DNA of 6,204 nt from CADEEN01 sp031389585 (lineage in GTDB: Bacteria; Pseudomonadota; Gammaproteobacteria; Burkholderiales; Burkholderiaceae_C), in assembly GCA_031389585.1 (NCBI GenBank), contig JANMSS010000184.1:1-6204 (forward strand). Direction: 5' to 3'. The notes under the pieces were generated by a model. It did no database searches and was not told the DNA's origin. It saw only the letters and a program-made list of their open reading frames with translations. Made by a program: the position numbers and the translations under genes. Within the stretch, counting starts at the first letter, position 1. The number at the start of each line of letters is the position of its first letter. Of the stretch, positions 1 through 5,268 are shown in pieces.

Positions 1-1883
1 AAGCGGCCGAACGCGCCTTCGATGTCGGCGTACAGGTAGCCCAGCAGCTCACTTTGCGCGATCAGCGGCGTGACCAGGCAGGAGCGCTGGTCGATCGCAT
101 CGGCGCCTTCGGGGCCGTGGCGCAGGCGCGTCGTGCGCATCGAGCGTGCCTCGTCGAGCCAGGCGGTGACGGCTTTGAGCAGCGGCTCGGCGGCTTCGCC
201 CGGCGGCAACATCGATCCGGCCAGGCTGCGCTCGCCGCCCTGCTCGAGCACGAGCAAGACGTGCTGCGCCCCGAACAGTTCGGCCACTTCCTCGATCAGG
301 AACTCGTGCAGTTCGGCCTCGCTGCGCAAGCCATTCAGGCGCAGGCCGGTCTCGACCAGGCGTTCGATCGGTTCGCGCACGTCGGCCGGTGCGGCCAGGT
401 GGGCACTGAATCGCTCGGCCGGCAGACGCAGCCGGCGCGCATGGGCAATCCAGGCCTTCAGCAGCGCCGTATGCGACTCAGGGGCATGCAGGTAGCAGCG
501 GCGCAGGCCCTCGTCGGTGAGGCTGGCCACACCATCGACCAGCGCCTGGTGGGCGCGGCCCAGCGCCTGCGCCGCAGCAGTGCGCTGCCGGTTGGCGCCG
601 AGCGCGCGGGCATGCTGCCACCACATGCTGGCCAGCGACGCAACGCCGCCGCCGCTGTCGCCGCGTTGCCCGCTGATGATCTGCACCGCCTGGGTCGAGG
701 CCCGCAAGGCCTGGGCAGGCTTGCCCACGGCCAGCCAGCAGCGGGCCAGACGGGTCAGCACGAAGGGCCGGACCCACGCATCACCCCCGCGGGCAAGAAA
801 TGCTTCGTCGCGCGCGATGGCTGCAGTCAGTTCGCCGCGTGATTCGTCGTGGGCAGCCAGCGTCCAGCCGATCAGGCCGACCTTGCTTTCGTCAGGGTCG
901 GCCGCGTGGCAGGCCAACAGGGCGTCCAGGGCCTCGCCGGCCGCGCCCCGGTGGCCCATGTAGAGCTCGAGCTGCGACAGGATGCTCAGGCCGTTGATGG
1001 ACTCGGCCGGGCGCTGCGACCGGCCCTTGATCTGATTGCAGCGCACGATCATGCGTCGCGCGCGCCGGTACAGGCCCAGGCGGCCATAGGCCAGGCTGAG
1101 GTTGTTGCAGATATTGGCCTGGCCCGGCTCGTCGCCGGCATCCTGATAGGCCTGCAAGGCGGCTTGCAGGCCGCGCACGCGCACCGCGATGTCGGCATCG
1201 GCGCCGTGCACTGTGTTCAGGGCCGCGCCCTCGCCCGCGCGGTCGCCCGTGGCGCGGGCCAGTTCGAGGGCCTGCAACGCAATGGCGCGAAACTCGTCGC
1301 TGAGGCCCTCCTGGCGCTGAACGCCCGCCATGATACGCAGCGCGCGCCCCTGCTGCACGCGGTCACCGGCGGCTGCAAAAGCAGCGGCTGCCGCCATGGC
1401 CTGCTCGACAGCAGGCGCCGGGTGGTCGAGCATCATTTCGGCGTTGGCCAGGCGCAGGCGGGCCAGCGCCAGCAGGGGTGCCTTGCGACTGCGCTGTGCG
1501 GCTGCAACCGCTGCCTCGCCGGTCCGGCGCGCCAGGGCGGCCTGGCCGTCGCGTCCCTGGACCAAGGACTGGCAGGCCAGCGCGCGCGCCAGCAGGGCCG
1601 CCGAACCGGCGCGCTCGGCGAGGCTGCACATCGCAGCAGCGTCGGCGGCGGCGCGGGCGGTTTGTGCCAGGGCCAGCAGGCTCTCGGCACGCAACTCGAG
1701 CAGTGCGATGCGGGCCGAGGCGCTCAGGCCTGGCGCGGCCAGGGCGCAGGTCGCCGCCTCGACCGCATGGGCGCGCTGCCCGGCCCAGGCCAGGGCAGCG
1801 ATCTGCGCGGCCGTCAGCAGCGCGGGCGCAACGCGGCGGGTTGCCGGCGCAGACGGGTTCTTCTTGTGCTCCGGTCCCGGCAT
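1..1883 (-). CDS. TPR-like repeat and GAF-domain signalling protein (C-terminus beyond the left edge)
   Basis: This frame stays open from the ATG at 1883 to the left edge, giving 627 residues without a stop; I checked it codon by codon. Residues about 20-480 are alanine- and leucine-rich paired helices. The clearest TPR-like unit is residues 256-277 (ANICNNLSLAYGRLGLYRRA at its core). A conserved-looking linker (LRRCYLHAPESHTALLKAW) leads into a GAF-type domain from about residue 505. That domain contains LHEFLIEEVAELFGAQHVLL and, at the window edge, GYLYADIEGAFGR. There is no signal peptide or membrane segment, so a cytoplasmic location is likely. An AGGGAG 11 bases upstream supports the start. 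From memory, Burkholderiales proteins of this layout continue with further GAF domains and a histidine kinase or nucleotide cyclase domain. That output part is not visible, so the function is only 'probable signal transduction'. The gene follows the infA terminator and is probably its own transcription unit. Confidence 0.8.
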   Translation of the reverse strand, partial: MPGPEHKKNPSAPATRRVAPALLTAAQIAALAWAGQRAHAVEAATCALAAPGLSASARIALLELRAESLLALAQTARAAADAAAMCSLAERAGSAALLARALACQSLVQGRDGQAALARRTGEAAVAAAQRSRKAPLLALARLRLANAEMMLDHPAPAVEQAMAAAAAFAAAGDRVQQGRALRIMAGVQRQEGLSDEFRAIALQALELARATGDRAGEGAALNTVHGADADIAVRVRGLQAALQAYQDAGDEPGQANICNNLSLAYGRLGLYRRARRMIVRCNQIKGRSQRPAESINGLSILSQLELYMGHRGAAGEALDALLACHAADPDESKVGLIGWTLAAHDESRGELTAAIARDEAFLARGGDAWVRPFVLTRLARCWLAVGKPAQALRASTQAVQIISGQRGDSGGGVASLASMWWQHARALGANRQRTAAAQALGRAHQALVDGVASLTDEGLRRCYLHAPESHTALLKAWIAHARRLRLPAERFSAHLAAPADVREPIERLVETGLRLNGLRSEAELHEFLIEEVAELFGAQHVLLVLEQGGERSLAGSMLPPGEAAEPLLKAVTAWLDEARSMRTTRLRHGPEGADAIDQRSCLVTPLIAQSELLGYLYADIEGAFGR

Positions 1884-1976
1884 GGTTGGTGAGTCTCCCT
1901 CGGCCACCGCGCACCGTGCCAGCAAGCTGCGTGCGCGTCAACAGGGCAAGCCTGCGGGGCGGCTCCCGCGCGCCCG

Positions 1977-1992
1977 TGCAAGGGCACTTGCA
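1977..1992. promoter_or_regulatory. Perfect 6-4-6 inverted repeat upstream of the TPR-GAF gene
   Basis: TGCAAG and CTTGCA are separated by four bases (GGCA) in the spacer between the infA terminator and the TPR-GAF start at 1883, about 95 bases before that ATG. The size and symmetry would suit a dimeric repressor or activator, but I recognise no known operator. A TTGACG lies closer to the gene (complement of 1936-1941) and could be a -35 box, but the hexamer 17 bases downstream of it is a poor -10. A chance palindrome is quite possible. Confidence 0.25.
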
Positions 1993-2028
1993 AAGCCACC
2001 GGCGTCATCACGACAACCTGGCGCGCCC

Positions 2029-2059
2029 AAATGCAAACCAGCCGCAAGGAGGCGGCTGG
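2029..2059 (-). terminator. Intrinsic terminator of infA
   Basis: Nine bases past the infA stop, the minus strand forms an eight-base-pair perfect stem (CCAGCCGC with GCGGCTGG, 2052-2059 with 2038-2045). The loop is six bases. It is followed by a T-rich but interrupted tail (TTTGCATTT). Strength, spacing and orientation all fit a Rho-independent terminator closing the csp-infA region before the TPR-GAF gene. Confidence 0.8.
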
Positions 2060-2068
2060 GGCGTGCGT

Positions 2069-2320
2069 TCAGAAGCGGCGCTGCGGCGGCGGGCCGCCGC
2101 GGTCGAGGTGGCGGAACGTGATGCGGCCCTTGCTCAGGTCGTAGGGCGAGAGCTCCAGCGACACGCGGTCGCCGGCCAGAATTCGGATGTGGTGCTTGCG
2201 CATCTTGCCGCCGGTGTAGGCGACGAGCTGGTGGCCGTTTTCGAGCTTGACGCGAAAACGCGAGTCGGGCAGCACTTCTTCCACGACACCGTTGACCTCG
2301 ATGAGTTCTTCCTTGGGCAT
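2069..2320 (-). CDS. infA: Translation initiation factor IF-1 (probable second, non-ribosomal-operon copy)
   Basis: This 83-residue protein covers the whole IF-1 S1-type OB fold at residues 5-71. Family hallmarks include LENGH (26-30), GGKMRKHHIRILAGD (37-51) and SPYDLSKGRITFR (58-70). IF-1 binds the 30S A site and assists IF-2 and IF-3 in start-codon selection; it can also melt RNA structure. The usual protein is about 72 residues, and this one has an extra tail of about 11 (DRGGPPPQRRF). The tail, and sequence such as AYTGGKMRKHH in place of the usual HISGKMR, point to the divergent IF-1 paralogue that Burkholderiales carry besides the copy in the ribosomal protein operon. The absence of ribosomal genes here fits that. 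The start is supported by AAGGA seven bases before the ATG. The csp gene lies 95 bases upstream with a terminator in between. Confidence 0.93.
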   Translation of the reverse strand: MPKEELIEVNGVVEEVLPDSRFRVKLENGHQLVAYTGGKMRKHHIRILAGDRVSLELSPYDLSKGRITFRHLDRGGPPPQRRF

Positions 2321-2355
2321 GGGCTTTTCCTTGTCGGCTGCGGTCGTTCAGGAAC

Positions 2356-2383
2356 AAAAAAACCGCAGCGATGGCTGCGGTTT
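2356..2383 (-). terminator. Strong intrinsic terminator between csp and infA
   Basis: On the minus strand AAACCGCAG (2375-2383) pairs perfectly with CTGCGGTTT (2360-2368) around a six-base loop, and a run of seven T ends at 2356. This is a classical Rho-independent terminator for the csp transcript. It ends only 35 bases before the infA ATG, so infA has little room for a separate promoter downstream of it. Confidence 0.88.
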
Positions 2384-2385
2384 CT

Positions 2386-2408
2386 TCGCAGGCACCAAGT
2401 GCCTGCGA
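2386..2408 (-). other. Ten-base-pair hairpin just after the csp stop codon
   Basis: TCGCAGGCAC (2386-2395) and GTGCCTGCGA (2399-2408) are perfect complements around a three-base loop. The hairpin starts seven bases past the csp stop and lies two bases before the terminator stem. No T run follows it, so it is unlikely to terminate by itself. It may protect the 3' end of the short csp mRNA or be a processing site. Its stability is clear from the sequence; its role is inference. Confidence 0.6.
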
Positions 2409-2415
2409 GCCTGCA

Positions 2416-2640
2416 TCACGCAGTAATCGGGCGGATGTTAGCGGCCTGCGGGCCCTTTTGGCCCTGCTTGACTTCAAATTCGACGCGCTGGCCTTCAGCC
2501 AGGGTCTTGAAGCCGCCGCCTTGGATTTCGCTGAAGTGCGCGAACAGATCCTTGCCGCCGCCGTCTTGGGCAATAAAGCCGAAGCCCTTGCCTTCGTCGA
2601 ACCATTTGACGGCGCCGGTTTGGGTAGTTTCGGTAGTCAT
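2416..2640 (-). CDS. Cold-shock domain protein (CspA family)
   Basis: This 74-residue protein is a single cold-shock domain, an OB-fold RNA/ssDNA chaperone that melts mRNA structure. The RNP1-type motif KGFGFI is at residues 18-23 and the RNP2-type motif DLFAHF at 31-36. The N-terminal GAVKWFDEGKGFGFI and the ending QKGPQAANIRPI are typical, and the length matches the family. I chose the ATG at 2640 because it has AGAGGA six bases upstream and puts the domain at the usual distance from the N-terminus. A longer in-frame start at 2700 would add 20 residues (MSLHCDGMCC...) that do not belong to the family. The gene is followed by a hairpin and a strong terminator, then by infA. The paralogue cannot be named (cspA, cspC, cspD or other) from sequence alone, and cold induction is not shown. 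Confidence 0.95.
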   Translation of the reverse strand: MTTETTQTGAVKWFDEGKGFGFIAQDGGGKDLFAHFSEIQGGGFKTLAEGQRVEFEVKQGQKGPQAANIRPITA

Positions 2641-2874
2641 GAGTATTCCTCTATCAAGTGAAAAAAATGCGCAGCACATGCCGTCGCAGTGCAGAGACAC
2701 GCAAGAAAATCACCTGGGGAATTCAAACCGGGTGCCCGTGGCGTTGAGAACGCTGCGGGGTCAGAAGAGACCTTCAAGAATCGATGGTCTTGTGTATACC
2801 TACGGCGGGCATTGTAACCCGGAACGGCAACCCCGGCGCCTGCGGCAAGGCCGCTGCGCCTATAAGCCCAGAGC
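2641..2874 (-). promoter_or_regulatory. gltA-csp spacer with probable csp promoter and long 5' leader
   Basis: No gene is supported in this spacer. Two possible -10 boxes on the minus strand are TACAAT (complement of 2811-2816) and TATACA (complement of 2793-2798), but neither has a convincing -35 at 16-18 bases. A start near either would give a leader of about 145-165 bases, similar to the long structured leaders known for cold-shock mRNAs. Close to the gene is a T7 run (complement of 2661-2667), preceded by a weak, imperfect GCAC/GTGC stem. The promoter assignment is tentative. Confidence 0.4.
2835..2860 (-). terminator. GC-rich hairpin after gltA, weak terminator candidate
   Basis: Fourteen bases past the gltA stop, GCGGC pairs with GCCGC around a three-base loop (2842-2854). 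GGCGC and GCGCC (2835-2839 with 2856-2860) extend the stem across a small internal loop. There is no T run after it on the minus strand, so it is not a canonical intrinsic terminator. It could stabilise the 3' end or act with Rho. Confidence 0.4.
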
Positions 2875-4188
2875 TCAGCGTTCGCCGATCGGCTTGACGT
2901 CGCGCGGCGTGGCACCAACGAATAGTTGCCGCGGGCGGCCGATCTTGTAGTCCGGGTCGCCGATCATCTCGTTCAACTGCGCGATCCAGCCGACCGTGCG
3001 CGCGAGCGCAAAGACGGCGGTGAACAGGCTGACCGGGATGCCGATCGCGCGCTGCACGATACCGGAATAGAAATCGACGTTCGGGTACAGCTTGCGGGCG
3101 ACGAAGTACTCGTCTTCGAGCGCGATCTTCTCCAGCGCCATGGCCAGCTTGAACAGCGGGTCGTTGCCCAAACCGAGCGAGCTGAGCACCTCGTGGCAGG
3201 TTTCGCGCATCAGCTTGGCGCGCGGGTCGTAGTTCTTGTAGACCCGGTGGCCGAAGCCCATCAGCTTGATGCCGCTGTTCTTGTCCTTGACCTGCTTGAT
3301 GAAGTCGCCGATGCGCTCGATGCCGCCGTTGCGCTGGATCTCTTCGAGCATGTTCAGCGCGGCTTCGTTGGCGCCGCCATGTGCCGGGCCCCACAGGCAG
3401 GCCACCCCGGCGGCAATGGCAGCGAACGGGTTGGTGCCCGAGCTGCCGCACAGGCGCACGGTCGAGGTGCTGGCGTTTTGCTCGTGGTCGGCGTGCAGGA
3501 TGAAGATGCGGTCCAGCGCGCGCACCACCACGTCGTTGGGCTCGTACTCCTCGCACGGCGTGGCGAACATCATGTGCGTGAAATTGGCTGCGTACGACAG
3601 CGAGTTCCTCGGGTACATGTAGGGTTGGCCGATGCCGTACTTATAGGCCATCGCGACGAGCGTGGGCATCTTGGCAATCAACCGGATCGCAGCGATCTCA
3701 CGGTGGCGCGGATTCGTGATGTCGGTGGAGTCGTGATAGAAGGCCGAGAGCCCACCGACGAGGCCGGTCATGACCGCCATCGGGTGCGCGTCACGGCGAA
3801 ACCCTCGCAGAAAGAATTGCATCTGGTCGTTGACCATGGTGTGGTTGGCGACAAGCTTGTGGAAGTCCTTCTGCTGCTGCTCGTTGGGCAGTTCACCGTA
3901 GAGCAGCAAGTGGCAGGTGTCCAGAAAATCGCAATGCGTCGCGAGTTGCTCAATCGGGTATCCGCGATACAGCAACTCGCCCTTGTCACCGTCGATGTAA
4001 GTGATGCTCGAGTTGCAGGCCGCGGTCGACATGAAGCCGGGGTCGTAGGTGAACTTGCCGGTCTGCGCGTAGAGCTTGCGGATGTCGATCACGTCGGGGC
4101 CCACCGAGCCCTTGTAGATCGGCAGGTCCATGCTCGGGCTGCCGTCGGAGAACGACAGCGTGGCCTTGACATTGGAGGGGGTCATCAT
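2875..4188 (-). CDS. gltA: Citrate synthase, type II (NADH-sensitive form)
   Basis: GltA condenses oxaloacetate with acetyl-CoA to citrate, the entry step of the TCA cycle, in the cytoplasm. At 437 residues it has the normal length of the Gram-negative hexameric form. Catalytic residues are in place: H270 in GPAHGGAN, H314 in GFGHRVYK and D372 in DFYSG (E. coli H264, H305, D362). HADHEQNAS at 232-240 is the family signature. Residues that line the allosteric NADH site of the E. coli enzyme are also kept (H116, T117, Y151, R169, K173, C212), so NADH inhibition is expected. Two consecutive ATG codons exist (4188 and 4185). I took the first because it lies eight bases from GAAGGA and overlaps the sdhE stop as ATGA. 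gltA is the last gene of the sdh cluster in this window. Confidence 0.97.
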   Translation of the reverse strand: MMTPSNVKATLSFSDGSPSMDLPIYKGSVGPDVIDIRKLYAQTGKFTYDPGFMSTAACNSSITYIDGDKGELLYRGYPIEQLATHCDFLDTCHLLLYGELPNEQQQKDFHKLVANHTMVNDQMQFFLRGFRRDAHPMAVMTGLVGGLSAFYHDSTDITNPRHREIAAIRLIAKMPTLVAMAYKYGIGQPYMYPRNSLSYAANFTHMMFATPCEEYEPNDVVVRALDRIFILHADHEQNASTSTVRLCGSSGTNPFAAIAAGVACLWGPAHGGANEAALNMLEEIQRNGGIERIGDFIKQVKDKNSGIKLMGFGHRVYKNYDPRAKLMRETCHEVLSSLGLGNDPLFKLAMALEKIALEDEYFVARKLYPNVDFYSGIVQRAIGIPVSLFTAVFALARTVGWIAQLNEMIGDPDYKIGRPRQLFVGATPRDVKPIGER

Positions 4189-4550
4189 GATGGGCGTCCT
4201 TCGTTTCGCATCAGCGCCAAAACGCCGCGCACGTCGGCGCAGTCGAGTTCGGCAGTGGGCTCGCGGCGTGCGAGCAAGAGGTCCAGCAAATCGTTATCGG
4301 CCAGATCAATCAGTGACTGAAGCCCGGCGGCCTGGCTGTCGGTCAGCGTGGCTTCGTGGCGGCGAAAAAAACGCTCGATGAACAGGTCGTTCTCAAGCAG
4401 GCCGCGGCGGCTGCGCCACTTCAGGCGGTTGAGATCGGAAAGCCGCAGCCCGCCATCACCAAGCGGCCGCCGCGGATCCGGCTCCGCCGGTCCGCTGGCG
4501 GCGCCCCCCTGGGGGGGAGCGCCGAAGGCGCTTCGGGGGGGGGCGTTCAT
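4185..4550 (-). CDS. sdhE: FAD assembly factor SdhE with a repeat-derived N-terminal extension
   Basis: SdhE (YgfY/Sdh5, DUF339 family) binds apo-SdhA and promotes covalent attachment of FAD. The signature RGxxE is present as R49-G-L-L-E53 within WRSRRGLLENDLFIERFF. The following helices (SLIDLADNDLLDLLLARREP, 79-98) match the family bundle. The usual length is about 85-100 residues; here it is 121. The surplus is residues 3-29, rich in P, G, A and R and encoded entirely by the palindromic repeat at 4466-4544. No ATG, GTG or TTG lies in frame between 4548 and the domain, so the tail must be translated if this start is used. The start overlaps the sdhB stop by ATGA and has no clear Shine-Dalgarno sequence, which suggests reinitiation by ribosomes finishing sdhB. 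The stop in turn overlaps the gltA start by four bases. Confidence 0.92.
   Translation of the reverse strand: MNAPPRSAFGAPPQGGAASGPAEPDPRRPLGDGGLRLSDLNRLKWRSRRGLLENDLFIERFFRRHEATLTDSQAAGLQSLIDLADNDLLDLLLARREPTAELDCADVRGVLALMRNEGRPS
4466..4544. repeat. GC-rich REP-like compound palindrome inside the 5' end of sdhE
   Basis: Two stem-loop blocks adjoin. Block one (4466-4502): GCCGCC-GCGGA-t-CCGGC, loop TCC, then GCCGG-TCCGC-t-GGCGGC, a 16-base-pair stem with two single-base bulges. Block two (4504-4544): C6-T-G7, then AGCGCC-GAA-GGCGCT (4518-4532), TC and G9. Its C6 could pair with either G run. The style resembles dispersed intergenic palindromes I recall from Comamonadaceae genomes, but only one copy is in this window, so repetition elsewhere is inferred. 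It lies in a coding region, in frame. Confidence 0.65.
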
Positions 4551-5251
4551 ACAGCGCGGCGGACCATCAGCTCCTTGATCTTGCCGATCGCCCGGGTCGG
4601 GTTCAGGCCCTTGGGGCAGACGTCGACGCAGTTCATGATCGTGTGGCAGCGAAACAGCCGGTACGGATCGTCGAGGTTGTCGAGCCGCCCGGCGGTGTCC
4701 TGATCACGGCTGTCGGCGATAAAGCGGTAGGCCTGTAGCAGCCCGGCCGGGCCGACGAACTTGTCCGGGTTCCACCAGAAGCTCGGGCAGCTGGTCGAGC
4801 AGCTGGCGCACAGGATGCACTCGTACAGACCGTTGAGCTCGTCGCGCTCCTCGGGCGACTGCAGGCGCTCCTTCTCGGGCGGGATGCTGTCGTTGATCAG
4901 GTACGGCTTGATCGAGTTGTACTGCTTGAAGAACTGCGTCATGTCGACGATCAGGTCGCGGATCACCGGCAGGCCGGGCAGCGGCTTGAGCACGATGGTG
5001 CCCTTGAGGGTCAGCATGTTGGTCAGGCAGGCCAGCCCGTTCTTGCCGTTGATGTTCATGGCGTCTGAGCCGCAGACGCCTTCGCGGCAGGAGCGGCGGA
5101 ACGACAGGGTCGGGTCCTGCGCCTTGAGCTTGCCCAGGGCGTCCAGCAGCATGCGTTCCTGGCCATCGAGTTCGATCTCGATGGTCTGCATGTAGGGCTT
5201 GGCGTCCTTGTCCGGGTCGTAGCGATAAATCTTGAACGTGCGCTTGGCCAT
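4547..5251 (-). CDS. sdhB: Succinate dehydrogenase iron-sulfur subunit
   Basis: SdhB carries electrons from FAD in SdhA to ubiquinone through three iron-sulfur clusters, on the cytoplasmic face of the inner membrane. At 234 residues it is the usual length. The [2Fe-2S] ligands are C55, C60, D63 and C75 in the ferredoxin-like N-terminal domain. The [4Fe-4S] ligands are C145, C148, C151 and C212, and the [3Fe-4S] ligands are C155, C202 and C208. An aspartate at position 63, where many relatives have cysteine, is also found in E. coli SdhB. The quinone-site residues W160 and H203 (E. coli W164, H207) are present. The start has TGGAA nine bases upstream and lies 17 bases after sdhA. The stop overlaps the sdhE start by ATGA. 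The fumarate reductase iron-sulfur subunit is a related alternative, but the close E. coli SdhB match and the neighbours favour sdhB. Confidence 0.97.
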   Translation of the reverse strand: MAKRTFKIYRYDPDKDAKPYMQTIEIELDGQERMLLDALGKLKAQDPTLSFRRSCREGVCGSDAMNINGKNGLACLTNMLTLKGTIVLKPLPGLPVIRDLIVDMTQFFKQYNSIKPYLINDSIPPEKERLQSPEERDELNGLYECILCASCSTSCPSFWWNPDKFVGPAGLLQAYRFIADSRDQDTAGRLDNLDDPYRLFRCHTIMNCVDVCPKGLNPTRAIGKIKELMVRRAV

Positions 5252-5268
5252 GTTGGTCTTTTCCAGTT

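Noticed and set aside
54..1892. Long plus-strand open frames at 54-842 and 849-1892 opposite the TPR-GAF gene
   Set aside because: They use the codon-phase mirror of the minus-strand gene. Open antisense frames of this kind are expected in GC-rich DNA. Their translations show no recognisable domain, while the minus strand gives clear TPR-like and GAF sequence.
1363..1941. Minus-strand frame of 192 residues overlapping the start of the TPR-GAF gene
   Set aside because: It is a shifted reading of the same DNA, rich in R, G and P, and it stops where the real frame continues to the window edge.
2641..2700. Upstream in-frame ATG at 2700 as the csp start
   Set aside because: The added 20 residues are cysteine-rich and foreign to the family. 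The ATG at 2640 has a good ribosome binding site and gives the standard length.
1330..2950. Plus-strand open frames at 1330-2121 and 1478-2950
   Set aside because: They run across several unrelated minus-strand genes, both terminators and the spacers. Their composition is low-complexity A, R, P and G without domains.
2926..4320. Plus-strand frame of 464 residues opposite gltA and sdhE
   Set aside because: It is antisense to a fully conserved citrate synthase, has no family resemblance, and crosses two gene boundaries.
4430..4465. A start for sdhE after the repeat, giving a protein of normal length
   Set aside because: The only ATG and GTG there (in TTGGTGATGGCG) are out of frame and run to a stop before the RGxxE motif. 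In-frame codons include only CTG as a rare possibility.
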